Origin: Sipunculus nudus
Taxonomy: Eukaryota > Annelida > Sipuncula > Golfingiida > Sipunculidae
Reading direction: 5' to 3'
DNA length: 64,000 bases
NCBI GenBank assembly: GCA_026874595.1
Contig: CM049315.1
Location: 68,147,916-68,211,915 of the forward strand
A program made the position numbers and the translations under genes. The notes beneath the pieces are model-generated. The model ran no database searches. It was not told the DNA's origin and saw only the letters and a list, made by a program, of their open reading frames with translations. Shown piece by piece: positions 24,050 to 36,522 of the stretch. Position 1 is the stretch's first letter, and every line of letters begins with the position of its first letter.

Positions 24050-26200
24050 ATTACAGCTTGATCTCTCTGGAATTTAACATCGCAGAAACATCAAAAAAGA
24101 GGTCCAGGGTACTGGAAGTTCAATACCACTTTGTTAAAAGACACAGAATACTGTGAAGGTATTTAATCTGTAATACGGGATAATATGGAAATATATAAAT
24201 CTGAGTTAATAACTCAGTAAATGTTTGGGACACATTAAAATGTATAATCCGGGGATTCTCAATGAGATATTAAAAAAAAATCAGAACGGTACGTTGTAAG
24301 CAAATTGATCTGGAAAAAGGAAAATTCCTACTTGTCAGATATCTTATAGACAATCATGACACTTCTACGTTTAACAGAGTAGAGGTCTAAAAATCAAAAC
24401 CTGAAGAAATATATGAACATAAAGCAATGGGTGCAATCATGAGATCACGTTGGGGCGAAGAAGGGGAACAAAATACAAAGTATTTCTTATCTTTGGAACG
24501 TAAAAATTACAAGCAAAATAAAATAAGTAAACATCGGACAAATCATGACACAATTACGGGTCAGGAAAATATATTAAGTAAATGTCATAATTTCTTTTAC
24601 GAATTGATACAATTCTTCTGGAAACAACAATAGTAATGGTGATTTTCCTTTCAAACATAGAGAAATTCCAAAACCTCTAGAAAATGATAAGCTTATCTTG
24701 CATTCAAAAGAAACATTAGATGAATTGTCAAAAGCTATAGTCGAAATGAAAAATGGAAAATCGCATGGACTGGATGTATTAAATGTTGAATTTTATGAAT
24801 ATTTTTGAGAGGAAATAAAACAACCATTTATGGAATCATTACATTATTCTTTTGAACATGGAATTCTGTCTACTAAGCGGAGACTGGCAGTTGTTTCGCT
24901 GATCACCCAAAAGGGAAAGGATAGGACAATTATTAAAAACTGGCGACCCATCTCTCTTTTGTCTGTGGATGATTAGATTATTACAAAAGCGTTGGCTAAC
25001 AAATTCAACCAAATGTCCACATTGGTTCACAGTGATCAGACTTGTATTTTAAAGGGTAAATAAACATGAATTGGAGAAAATATTCGCTTAATAATGTAAT
25101 ACATTTGACAAAATTAAGAAAACGTTCTAGTATTTTGCTTCAAATAGACTATGTGAAAGGCTTATTATACATTGGAATAGGAATTCATAAAAAAGCATTG
25201 AAAGCCTTTAATGTTGGTGATCTTTTTAAACGCTGGCTCGATATAATGTACAATGATGTAACAACTTTTATTTTCAATAATGAATACCTATCAAGCCCTT
25301 TCAAATCAGAACGAGGAGTCAGACAGGGGTGTCCGCTGTCCCCTTTTTATTTTGTTCTCGCAATAGAACTCTTCTCCATATATGTAGGAAAAAATCCAAA
25401 TATACAAGGTATTACAGTGTGAGACACGGAAATTAAAACACCACAATTAGCTGACGATACCACCTGCTTCTTAAAAGATGTAAAGGCAGGAAACAAACTG
25501 TTATCATCATTACAAAAGTTTCGAATGTGCTCTGGGCTGAAAGTCTAAACTGAGGCAAGACGGTTGGGGAACAGAGTGGGCATAGAAGATGGTAATCTCC
25601 CAGTTAAATGGTGCTCAGGCGACTTCAGAGTGCTTGGAATCACATTAGGGCAACATAAGCAAAAACGGTTGAATACAATTTTAATGAAAAACTGTAAGAC
25701 TACATGACTTCCAATATAGATTAATTCACAGGATAGTTTCATATCACAGATGGCTTTATAAATGAAAATTACAAGTTCTCTTGTGTGCAAACATTGTCAT
25801 GAAGAAGAAGAAACATTGATCAACAAATATCATAATGTAGAGGTGTTCGAAATTTTTGGGAGGATCTTGTCAGATGGTGGAATGGTATATTCAAGGTAAA
25901 TATGATACTTCTAGAAACTAACATATTATTTAGAAAGTATAACAACATAAATGTATTGGAAATACATTTGAATTATTGTCTCTTAATGGGACGGTACTTA
26001 ATTAAAAAAAAGACAAAGACAAACCTGTTTCATTAATATTATTCAAATCCTTTTTTACAAACTTACCTTCATATTTAGCACTACAATCACTCAGAGCAAA
26101 GTGTATGGAAAAAATTAAGATCTGCTCTTTCAGATAATTATTTCTATAAAATTCACCTGTATTCCCTCCAAAATGATGTGACGTGTAAAGAATTATATAT
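24050..26200 (+). mobile_element. LINE fragment, reverse transcriptase part (right half of split LINE)
   Basis: After the LTR insertion the LINE resumes with SLISLEF, then WGEEGEQNTKYFLSLE. RT blocks follow, including RGVRQGCPLSPF near 25320 and LADDTTCFL near 25450, and a carboxy-terminal Cys/His-Glu region near 25780. RT motifs and the general layout favour the L1/Tx1 group of LINEs. It is dead, with several stops and frameshifts. Together with 16340-17041 it makes up about 2.85 kb of one LINE copy. Confidence 0.8.
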
Positions 26201-26781
26201 ATCTACAAATATATTAAGTATGCATATGTATTTTTTGCGTGTATGTGTGTGTATACATCTTTTACATGTTGCCAATATTGTATATGTGTGATAACGCGTT
26301 GTTATATCTATGTCTCTGTCTAAAAATGCATGCAGACAAATAAGTACAGCTATGTATAGAGAGAAAAGTATTCTACAATTATTAAATTTTTTTCAAAATC
26401 TGTTTTTAATCTGTCGATTGGTGTTCTTGAGTGAAGATTGTTTGAAGTGCTTCAGCAGCAACCACAACAGGTTAGCTGGTAAATATGACAGAATCTGAAA
26501 CCACGTGATGTTTTGTAATCATTGGGAGAAATTGCTACCTTTCAACTGCGCAGTTAAGATGCTAGTAGTAGTATCCTATGAATGTTGGGCTGAAGCCCGT
26601 GTTATAAAGTAGTATTGTTTTTGTTTTTTAAATGTAAGTCATTTGATATTAGTAATCAACATGTATAATTTGCTGAATCATTCTAAAACTCATTCTATCA
26701 GAGAAATATCAGACAACCTTCAGAGTGAATTATCCACATTTACCTGAACTTAACATTGCTAGAAATTCTTATATTGTTATT

Positions 26782-26832
<51 letters not shown>

Positions 26833-27740
26833 GTTTTATATATAATGTATACTCGCTGCTTGTCTCTCGGTGAAGGAACCTCCAGTTATTACCTTTCACG
26901 GTCTATGTTCTTTTAATTGCTCGCACTCGTTGTGGGGAGGCGTCTAGGGTGTAGAATGGTCCAGAGTTAACTTGCATACTTAACACGTAGCAAAAATGAA
27001 AGCGAGTGTGGGCGGTAGTTACACATAATACCCAGCGCGCATGTACAAACCCGGATCGCTGTATGGCATATGACAATAGCATTAAGATTACGATGCCCAA
27101 TCGTCATCTTCCCTTTTTCAGAAAAGTATTGTGCATAGTATAGTAGAACGAATTCCATATAGTACATATTAAAATTAGAAACATGTTGATCTGATTTAAC
27201 AACCTAGTGATCACAAGCTATTTGACTTTTAGGTTTTGTTCGGCTTTGGACTTTTGATTTTGACACACGGCCATATCGAGTTACGTATGACTGAGTAGAT
27301 GCTGCACACAAGCACTTGACACAATACACAGAAACAAGGTTTGGTTTATATGGAAGTGAGAGCCCCGGATGTATTTTTTTTTAAATCTGGATGGCGAGAA
27401 AAAAAAAAGAACTTGGGCGCTTTCAACTTGATGTTTGTATAATAATATGGAAACGTTTACCCATGTTTTGGTTTAAATAAACAAGGTCTAATCTTGCGTA
27501 CCCATTGAACAAGTAAAACTAAAAATGGGTAAACCGGTGATGTTTCGACAAAATATAGCTTTAATGCCAATATACCGATCATATGTAATAGTGTCAGTGG
27601 CCGGGGCCTGTATGGCGTATCTGCTCTGGTCTGGTATGCGTCTGTCATCAAATCTCCTGGACATTGACAGAATGTCCAGGCCTTGGTGTTGTGATATGTT
27701 TACATTCCATCTGAGGTTTTACACTGATTACATTCACGTG
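26201..27740. other. Intergenic AT-rich DNA
   Basis: No gene is supported. A (TTA)n/(TA)n microsatellite lies near 26777-26830. Confidence 0.5.
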
Positions 27741-27757
27741 CTTAGGATGTAAAAAAA

Positions 27758-27792
27758 CGAATAGCCGTCTTAACCACTGAGCCACTACGGAC
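27758..27792 (-). other. tRNA-like A-box segment
   Basis: On the minus strand the segment reads CCGTAGTGGCTCAGTGGTTA and then AGACGG. TGGCTCAGTGG fits the Pol III A-box consensus TRGCNNAGYNGG. No B-box (GGTTCGANNCC) follows; a T7 run comes instead. This could be a truncated tRNA-derived SINE head or a chance match. It is not a functional tRNA gene. Confidence 0.3.
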
Positions 27793-27885
27793 TGTGCTGA
27801 AGGACAGTCTGAACAATGACTCGTATCCGCATTCTTCTCCGCAGCCTTGATCTGGTTTGGCTGGGCCCGATATCTTTATATATGT

Positions 27886-28010
27886 TGTTACAGGTGCTCT
27901 TTTTATTGTGTGACACGGGCGTAACTCGTGTTGTAGTTGCACTCCCAGTTTAATCCGTACTGGTTGAACTCTCGTTGTCATGCTAGCTTGGGGCTTTCTC
28001 GCGTTTTTTT
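27886..28010 (+). mobile_element. LTR fragment of the element B family
   Basis: TGTTACAGGTGCTC, then GTGTGACACGGGCG and CGTACTGGTTGAACTCTCGT match the left end of the 3' LTR of element B (44013 onward). Similarity fades after about 28010. It is a truncated, isolated LTR piece. Confidence 0.75.
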
Positions 28011-28146
28011 CTTGGCTTTTTTTAACTTCTCGTAATTCTTGCAGTGTGCCCAGGTAAAGTAAATATCTCAAAACATTTAAACTAAATTTGTGTGGACGTT
28101 TGACGGCTGACGGTATATCGCAAGGTGTGTCCACTATAAGCTTATG

Positions 28147-28150
<4 letters not shown>

Positions 28151-28231
<81 letters not shown>

Positions 28232-28310
28232 AACCCCAGGGCGGTACTTGTTTTTAACGTGATATAGATACATATATATATATATACATATATAAATACA
28301 AATACATATA
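28151..28310. repeat. (TA)n microsatellite cluster
   Basis: Long TA tracts occupy 28151-28230, with a further shorter tract to about 28310. Frames through it read repeated Tyr-Ile and are meaningless. Confidence 0.95.
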
Positions 28311-28577
28311 TATATCATAGTCTGGTATGACAATGCTTTCAATTGAACTAAATAATGATATAATATACGAAAAACAATTATCATTAATTTTACATGCTTA
28401 ATTCATTGCAACCATTTCTAACAAAAATATATACATAAATAATATGAAGACATGAGTATAATTCATCAAATTTGAAATTATTTTACAGCGATGAGAATCG
28501 AGCAACGGCCGAGTGGGTCCGGTGAGGTATAAAGCATTTACACTTAGTCTGCTAACAATTTATACAATTATATCTGT

Positions 28578-28585
28578 ATTATATA

Positions 28586-28638
<53 letters not shown>
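28578..28638. repeat. (TA)n microsatellite
   Basis: TA tract interrupted by TTTA. Confidence 0.95.
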
Positions 28639-28639
28639 G

Positions 28640-31455
28640 TTCATTGGGCATCTGATTTAATTAAGCTATTTTTATTTAATTTATACTTTAATGTAAACCA
28701 ATGACATATATTTCATGTAAATACTCAGCCAACCTTACAATAAGAATACGACCAATAGCATCAGAAGAACGTAATTATGTGCTTTTCAATATATAATATA
28801 AATAAAATATCTGAACATTTGATAAGGCCAGACTAAACACATTTGTTTGTGGTGAGCTTTGACCTTTTTGTTTAGTCTGACTTAAGCTATGGTATAATAA
28901 TTATTATTATTGTTGTTGTTATTATTATTATTACTATTATTATTATATAGCATTATACAAATGCTTGAATTGCATATTAGAGATGTATACTGCCAAGGCC
29001 AGTGGTGATGCTCACTGCCGACCAATCAACTGCAATATGAAGGGAAATTTTATATTATGTCTATACGGTTTTATATAATATAATATTATATAATATAACA
29101 CACTGCTTAAATGTAATTTCTCTATGAATATTAATCTAACGTGAGTACCTCTTATGAAATGATAAAAAACTCATAGATAAGTGGTGTTTGCAAATATTCA
29201 TATTCTTCTCTGAGAATGTAGTGTAGGAGCATATGCAGCAAATTCGTTCGGAGTCAATTTTGTTTTAAAAAATGTGACTACCTATGCATTTTTGTTCTTC
29301 ACCTTCCTATGAAGCCTAAAAAGTATGGTTTCAATTATTTGACCAGTTGTGATATTTCCTTCAGCATGTTTGATAATGGTTTTACAAAATAATTAAAAAA
29401 AAACTGGGACCGAAACATAAACAGAATAGACAGAGACAAGAGCATAAGAAAAATTATTTATGGTATGCCTTTACATACTAAAAGCACAAACTAATTTTTC
29501 CTGAACATTCTGGGATTGTCTAAAATTATATTTTGGGTTTATTTTTGACATATTTTCCAGTACTCGTAGTTTAATATACAAATAGAGTATTAAATACTAT
29601 ATACACAGTGTTTTCCCCCTTAATATGTTATGGTATCTGCCAATTTTTCTTTTGATCATAGAATAATGGTTATACTCCTGTACGCAAGTTGTGAAAAGTT
29701 TTCACCAGTTGTGCACAATATAAAAATAGCGTGCACGCCACCTGGTGGCCATACTGCGTGACTTCACAAATCAAGACTCTTCAAGCATCCAACCGGTGTA
29801 TCTTCTCCTTGTGTGGAAGTTGTGCATGCGGAAGGTCAGACCTCTGGCCCTTCAGTGTTGTTATGGTAAACAAGCGCTCATGGACTGCGTTTACACTTTA
29901 CACAAATACAGAACCTTTACAACGTATAAAACAGGTGAACTGGAGATACGTATGCCGGGAGAGTTTTGTAAGAAAAATGTATTTAGTCACTGATGGCGTG
30001 AGAAAAATGCACATATTATTGCAAATATTTATATAGCTTTAATATTTTAGGAGGAGGATAAGTGTTAATTATTCTTGTCTAAAAGCAATGGTAATCTGTA
30101 GTCATTAGAATTATAGGGTTATGTAGCTCCCGCCCGTACAGGTTTATTTATCCATTTTATTCGTGTGTTTGTTGGATAGACCATTAAATAGTAGGTTGAA
30201 CAAACAGATTCTTTGAGACTTAGTCACTTATGGATGCTGACAACAAACAAAAGGCTCTGTAGATTATAATAGTATTGATTTTATTCATCAGAATTTGACA
30301 TGCATGAAAAGTTAAATATGATTTAAAGGAATTTTGTATGTGCTCATTAACCTTTATACTGACTTTCTCCATATCGATCCTCACCATGTAAATCAGTAAT
30401 TTTGTTGTTTTTATTGCCTTTTATTAATATTGCAATTATAATTATACGGAAAAATTTATGTTAATCTTGAAAAAAATGCAAGAATTTTAATTTGATTCAA
30501 GGCATATGTGTTGTTACATAAGGTAAATATCATTTTGTACGCGTGTGCGCCAACTCAAAACCTATTGTAGATCACCGTGTCAGGGAAATGAGGTAACGGT
30601 AGTTTTCGTATACTTTTTTCTGTTATATAAAATTAAATACAGTCAGCTTCTGCATCTGACACGCCTTGTATTTAATTACTCGTGTATGTCCACACACTAG
30701 CTCTAAAACTTAACAAAACGGTGGCATTGATCACAGAAGAAAACGCAACTGAAATGGCCAGGAAATAAAGTATAGTATTAATAATTTACATACATTTAAT
30801 CTTACTAAATATACATTTTTTAGTTAGCATAATTTATTAGAAGGGTTTGTATGATGAGTGATACGTTTTCTTTAACAGCTGAGGAAACTTCTTTTTCAAC
30901 GGTGTCAGGATATATATCATCTATTCTACACAGCCTGGCATAAAAATATGAAATATGCCATGGAATAAGCGGCGGTTTACGTTTATTTCTCTTGTGAAAC
31001 ATAGCACATGGTGTTTGTTTACTTGCCTCTTCACAACGAGGCCAATATGGCCGCGGAACCGTGTTTCCGTGTATGCATTCACCAGGTGTGCGATATTACA
31101 AGCACCAATGGGCCTATCTAACCCATCTCCAAACTGATTAAACATGGTTAACTTACTTTTACCATCAACTTAAATTATGCTATAATCATCTTTAAATAAG
31201 AATTAAAACAACTTCTCAATCTTCCTACCCAGCCTCTTCCACTGATGCACTTATTAATACAAGGTATACAGGCTGCCATAAACATGAAAGAGAGGTCATG
31301 GGAAGAGATCGTCATGAATTTTCATAAATATTCAAATTTCAGGAACAACAGGCCACATTATGCTGGTACATTCACAAACGCTTCAATATAGGGTCTTATT
31401 AGGATACGGGGGTCAAGATATAAAGTCAACCCAATAATCAAATTGGCCTATTTTT
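28640..31455. other. Intergenic DNA, no gene recognised
   Basis: The region contains a (TTA)n-type tract near 28895-28946 and a strong CTCF-like site at 29737-29750. An 82-codon frame at 29745-29993 starts at an ATG but has no recognisable domain or splice partner and is not called. Confidence 0.5.
29737..29750 (-). promoter_or_regulatory. CTCF-like motif, strong match
   Basis: On the minus strand the sequence CCACCAGGTGGCGT matches the consensus CCASYAGRKGGCRS at 13 of 14 positions. It stands alone in unique DNA. Binding is untested. Confidence 0.45.
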
Positions 31456-34400
31456 AGCTCAGCTGACTGAAAGTCATCTGAGCTATAGCGATCACTCTTT
31501 GTCCGTCTGTCCGTCTGTCCGTCTGTCCGTCCGTTAACCAGGCACAAATCGTAACCGCTGGACCTAGAACCTTGTAACTTAGGATTCTGAGAGGTCCATA
31601 AAAAATCTCCTTGGAAACCAGAAATTAGGTCTCTGTTACCCATATCCTTCGAGCTATGTGGCCCCAAAGTACCCCCCAGAAAAGTAAAAAATTTCATACA
31701 AAAACTTCAATATCTCATTAACTACTTGACTGATGGTCATGATTTTTGGCATACATATTGATCATGAGATGTTACATCACTTCCTGCAGACTGGTGGCGC
31801 CACCTGAATTTTTCGATTTTTTACGAATTTTTTTCTCTATTTTTGAGACCTTTAAAAATGTGAACATCTGTTAACAAGGCACAAATCATAAAGACTGGAC
31901 TTAGAATCTTAATTCTTGACACACTGAGAGGTCCATGAAAAATCTCCTTGGAAACCAGAAATTAGGTCTCTGTTACCCATATCCTTCGAGCTATGGGGCC
32001 CAAAATTACCCCCCAGAATAGTCAAAAATTTCATACAAAAACTTCAATATCTCATTAACTACATCACTGACGGTCATGATTTTCGACATACATATTGATC
32101 ATGAGATGTTTCATCAGTTTGTGCAGACTGGTGGCGCCACCTGTATTTTTCAATGTTCACGAATTGTTTTCTCCATTTTTAGACTTTTAAGGATGTAGTT
32201 ATCTGTCAACAGGGTACAAATCGTAACGACTGGACCTAGAATCTTCGTTCTTGACACACAGGGAGACCCATGATAAGTCTCCATGGAAACCTGAAATTTG
32301 GTCTCTGTTACCCATATCCTTTGAGCTATGGCACTCCAAAGTACAGCTCAGAATAATGGAAAATTTGATACAAAAGCTAAAGTATTTGAACAACTAATGC
32401 AGAGATAACCATAATTGTTTGCATGGATATTGATCATGGAGTGTTTCATAAGTTTCTGCAGACTGGTGGCACCACCTGTATTTGTTCGTTTTTTTTTACG
32501 AAATTTTTCTGTATTTTTGAGACCTTTAAAGATATGAACATCTGTTAACAGGGCACAAATCATAAAAACTGGACCAAGAATCTTCATTCTTGACACACAG
32601 GGAGACCCATGAAAAGTCTCCATGGAAACTTGAAATTAGGTCTCTGTTACCCATATTCTTTAAGCTGTATGGGTCCAAAATACCCCCCCCCCCATGAATA
32701 ATGGAAAATTTGATACAAAAACTGCAGTATTTCAATAACTACAACACTGATGGTCATGATTTTCGGCATACATATTGATCATGAGCTGTTCCATCAGTTT
32801 CTGCAGACTGGGTGTGCCACCTCTATTTTTTTTTCAAATTTTTACGAATTTTTTTCTTTTTTTTGAGACCTTTAAAGATGTGGTTATCTGTCAACAGGGT
32901 ACAAATCGCAACAACTGGACCTAGAATCTTCATTCTTGTCATGCAAGGAGGCCCATGAAAGGTGCCTGTGGAAACTTGAAATTAGTTCTCTGTTACCCAT
33001 ATCCTTCAAGCTATAGGACTCTGAAGTATCCCTCAGAATAATGGACAATTTGATACAAAAACTGAAGTATCTGAACAACTAATGCAGAGATCACCATGAT
33101 TTTTTGCATGGATATTGACCATTAAGTGTTTTTATTAGTTTCTGCAGACTGGTGGAGCCACCTGTATTTTTGTATCCGCCAAAACGAAGTTTTGCGGATA
33201 CTATGTTTCTGACCGAGTTCCTCCGCCGTGGCGGCGTTCGTTTCCAGAGAGCTCCTCGGAGACTAATGGACCGATTTTTCCCAAACTTACACCTATTATC
33301 GGGTCACATGTGAACTGGTGCCTAACCAATTTGCATTGACCTCTGACCTTTCCTCTCTATCCAGTGTCCATTTGTGGGTCTGTTTCCACTCATAAACCCT
33401 CATATCTCGGGAACCGTTTGACCGATCAGGAAATAAAATTGATACAAATGTAGACCTTGGATTGCTTTATAACATACACAAAAAATGGTGGCGCCACCTG
33501 TAACCATGTTTGCACAGTGTCCATCTGTTCATCTGCCTTGGGTTAAAATCACTCATATCTCTGCAGTGAATTGACTAATTCACCTGAAATTCGTCATGTG
33601 TATACATCCAGGATAGCTTTCTTGATTTTATGACAGGTGGCGCCACCTACGTTCACGTTCACGCTGATGACATCCAAGCTTATATCTCGGGAACCGTTTG
33701 ACCGATCAGGAAATAAAATTTATACAAATGTAGCCCTTTGATAGCTCTGTAACATACACAAAAAATGGTGGCGCCACCTGTAACAATGTTTGCACAGCGT
33801 CTGTCTGTTAGTCTGCCGTGGCCTAAAATTACTCATTTCTCTGTAGTGGTTCGACATAACTGCCTAAAATTTTGCAGGTTTATACATCGTGGACAGCTTT
33901 CTTGATTTTATGACAGGTGGCGCCACCTACATTCTAGTTAACGCTGGACACATCCAAGCTCATATCTCAGGAACCATTTGACCGATTGGGCCAAAATTGT
34001 GCATGTGTTTAGATCTCACATAGGTCTTTATCATACACAAAAGGGGGTTACCTGCAAAGATTTTTGCACAGTGTTTGTCTGTTTGTCTGCCATGGGCAAA
34101 AATCGCTCATATACATGTAGTGGTTTGACTTCTCTGCCTAAAATTTTGCAGGTGTATACAACTTGGACAGATTTCTGGATTTGTGGTAGGTGGCACAACC
34201 TACATACACATTTAGGCTGCAGACATCCATGCTAATATGCAACATACCTCACTCTATTTCCCCTTGCCACTCAATCCATGCCTCACTATCCGATTTTGGC
34301 AGATACATGTAGTCACTTGTCGGTTACCCGTATTCTAGTTTTTAAAAGTTTACACATTTTTCTCTATTTTTGAGATATATAAATACAGACTAAATCTTGG

Positions 34401-34523
34401 CCTGTTGGTTAATCTGTTTGATGCTTCAGTTGAATGGGTATATACTACCATTCTGGTGATAAAATTTCCTTTTGCGAATCTCTTCCCAGTCAGCTGAGCG
34501 TCATGACCCATGGGTCACTTGTT
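31456..34523 (+). repeat. Dispersed repeat with terminal hairpin (copy 1), carrying a nested repeat
   Basis: It starts with AGCTCAGCTGACT, a GAA loop and AGTCATCTGAGCT (31456-31484), a near-perfect hairpin. A (GTCCGTCT)n run follows. The right end is CAGTCAGCTGAGCG followed by a perfect palindrome TGACCCATGGGTCA (34504-34517). The same start and end bound the copy at 58127-59787. The interior holds five ~338-bp units, with AGGGCACAAATC-type starts near 31539, 31877, 32212, 32551 and 32896. No transposase is seen. It is probably a non-autonomous element; class undetermined. Minus-strand open frames of 60-90 codons within the units are shadows. Confidence 0.85.
33172..34338 (+). repeat. Nested repeat with GAA-loop hairpin and inverted ends
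   Basis: It begins GTATCCGCCAAAAC-GAA-GTTTTGCGGATAC (33172-33201), a 13-bp stem with a GAA loop. Near the right end, TTTTGGCAGATAC (34294-34306) is the inverted match of the left arm. The host repeat sequence breaks at 33171 and resumes near 34338, so this element was inserted into the first. Inside are about three ~280-bp units whose repeated segment begins ATATCTCGGGAACCGTTTGA (near 33404, 33683 and 33963). Confidence 0.75.
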
Positions 34524-34849
34524 TAAGCAGAGTACTCACAAACCACTGCATGTCCACCATACCAATACCGAAAGTGGCAGATTCCCCCTCATAAGTTTTG
34601 CCCGACAATCATTCAAGTGAAGGCTTTAGACTTAAAGGGTCTTTATGGCAGTAGGTATACAAGTATAAGGAAACAAACCATTAAAACTATACCATTAACA
34701 TGTTAATGATCTGTTCTGGTTATTTTTTGTCAAACTGATTGCAACTTCTCGCCTTAAAAACAAGAGATCGTATAATTTAAGGGAAAATGGAAAAAGAAGA
34801 ACATATCCAAAAAGTTTTGCTAAGGAGTCCCAGTAATGTTGCTTGTTCA

Positions 34850-35790
34850 TCCTGAAGTTTAGGTAATTTGTCTGACTGAACAACCTGAGCTAGCCTGCCA
34901 TTGCCTTTGGTAGTTTCTATACGCTTTGCACTGGAGTCATAGTAGGCCTTCTTCGCATTTCCTACATAAGTAAGACGTCCGCAGAAGTGGATCCGGGTGG
35001 GGGGGGGGGGGGCTCCAGGGGGTCCGGACCCCCCTTTTTTTATCAGAAGCTACCTTTTGTAAGGGCTTCAGACAAAATTTTGCGGCCTGGACCCCCCCCC
35101 CTTTTTTTACTAAACCTGGGGACTTTTTTGGGGGGTTTTCATTAGTCCTTCTTGCTTGGACCCCCCCCCCCCGTTTTCTAGATCCTGGATCCGCCCCTGG
35201 TCCGTTCACCTGTTCAGGTGGTATCAGAGTTCCTTGGCTGTTGGAATAACAAATCTAAGCCTGCAAGAGTTAAGTCTAGGCTGGAGACCCAAAAACAGAA
35301 ACACACAGAATATTCCTCAGGTTCAGCTGATTAGGAATCTGTTCCATCACATTCATTTTCTCTAGAATACTCTTAGCAAACTGAACGGCTCTATCTTCGA
35401 AACCTTTAGACTGGAAATAAGTTAATATGTTCAAAATCACAAACTCTGACAAATTCTGAAAATTACCTGCTACTAAACTGACCCCCGCCATCTGTCACAA
35501 GTGTATCTGGTATACCTTTCTACGAGAAGTGGCTCTTCAGCTTAGTTATGGCTGCTCTAGAAGACGTGCTATGCATATAATTCATCTCAAACCGTCCTGA
35601 ATATGGGACTACAGTAACTAGGTATTACGTACTATTCCATGCAAACAAATAAGAAGCGACAATAGACCATGGTCTATCTGGCAAAAGGTTCTTCCTGCTA
35701 TTGAGCTCTAATACGGTTACATACAGAATAATTGCTATGCCTAGCCGCTATGTCTTTACACATACAAATAAAGAAAATATCTCTAGCTCT
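34850..35790 (-). mobile_element. Gypsy-type integrase fossil
   Basis: On the minus strand the region reads integrase-core pieces, with IPDTLVTDGGGQFSSR near 35480, then YFQSKGF and AKSILEK near 35400, LNLRNIL near 35320, and an AYYDSSAKR tail near 34930. The style is that of mag-like or CSRN-like Gypsy elements, distinct from A, B and C. No LTRs were found and no other parts are recognised. It is broken, and a small hAT-like element is inserted in it. Confidence 0.7.
34982..35199. mobile_element. hAT-like MITE, 218 bp, with 5-bp target duplication
   Basis: Ends are CAGAAGTGGATCC on the left and, read inward from the right, CAGGGGCGGATCC (10 of 13 match). GTCCG is present directly outside both ends (34977-34981 and 35200-35204). 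The interior is G/C-run rich (14 G at 34999-35012). It has no coding capacity. CAGGGGCG-type inverted ends are typical of hAT elements; a 5-bp duplication is shorter than the usual 8. Confidence 0.8.
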
Positions 35791-35799
35791 GTATTTTGG

Positions 35800-36487
35800 A
35801 GATTCAATACCTGGCTTTCGTATGGAAACGTATGTTTCAGTATAAGATACTGAATCATATTGTTTCAGTCAAAAGTTAAAGATAATATACTTTTTATGAG
35901 CCCCAACATCCTGTACCTTGTCAAAAAGCAGGCAAGATGTTACTCACTTAACATGATAACTATTAAAACTAGAGAGCCTTTTTTTCAGGCAGAAAACTAT
36001 ATTTATTTTAGTTTAATTGTATACCAGAAATTAAATCAGCATTTTTCAATTTTTTAAAGTAATTAACATAAACGTAAAATCATTACTTTAAATTTTGTCT
36101 ACTTGGAACATGGCACATTTTTCCTCTGTAAGCACTGTTGATTTACTGTTCACATGATGGATCTTTTTTATGCTTTTATAATCGGAAAGTTAAAAGCAGG
36201 GGTTAAAACATTGTAGCTTGTATTCATTTTTGGAAGACCAAGCCGAGTACTGTTTACAACAAGTAAGCCAAGTGCACAGGGATGCACTGAGTAGCTGGGA
36301 TGGTCTGAAGGTCTGAAATATGAAAGCAGTTGATACAAAAAGATACAAAGTTTTAGAAGACCATGTCATATAAATAATTGTTTTCATCAAGCAAGGATAC
36401 TAATGCAGATCGTGCAGCTTCCCACAGAGATGTTATGTAACTGTACTTGGGCAACCAGCCAGGCAGCCTGCAGTTACCACCACAGAG

Positions 36488-36522
<35 letters not shown>

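Noticed and set aside
28142-28704. Open frames rich in Tyr-Ile
   Set aside because: They are translations of (TA)n microsatellites.
29731-30036. Two overlapping plus-strand frames of 82 and 101 codons
   Set aside because: No domain, no clear splice signals and no composition difference from surrounding DNA.
31413-33078. Repeated minus-strand open frames of 64-94 codons
   Set aside because: They arise from the ~338-bp units of the hairpin repeat, are all broken at unit joints, and have no known domain.
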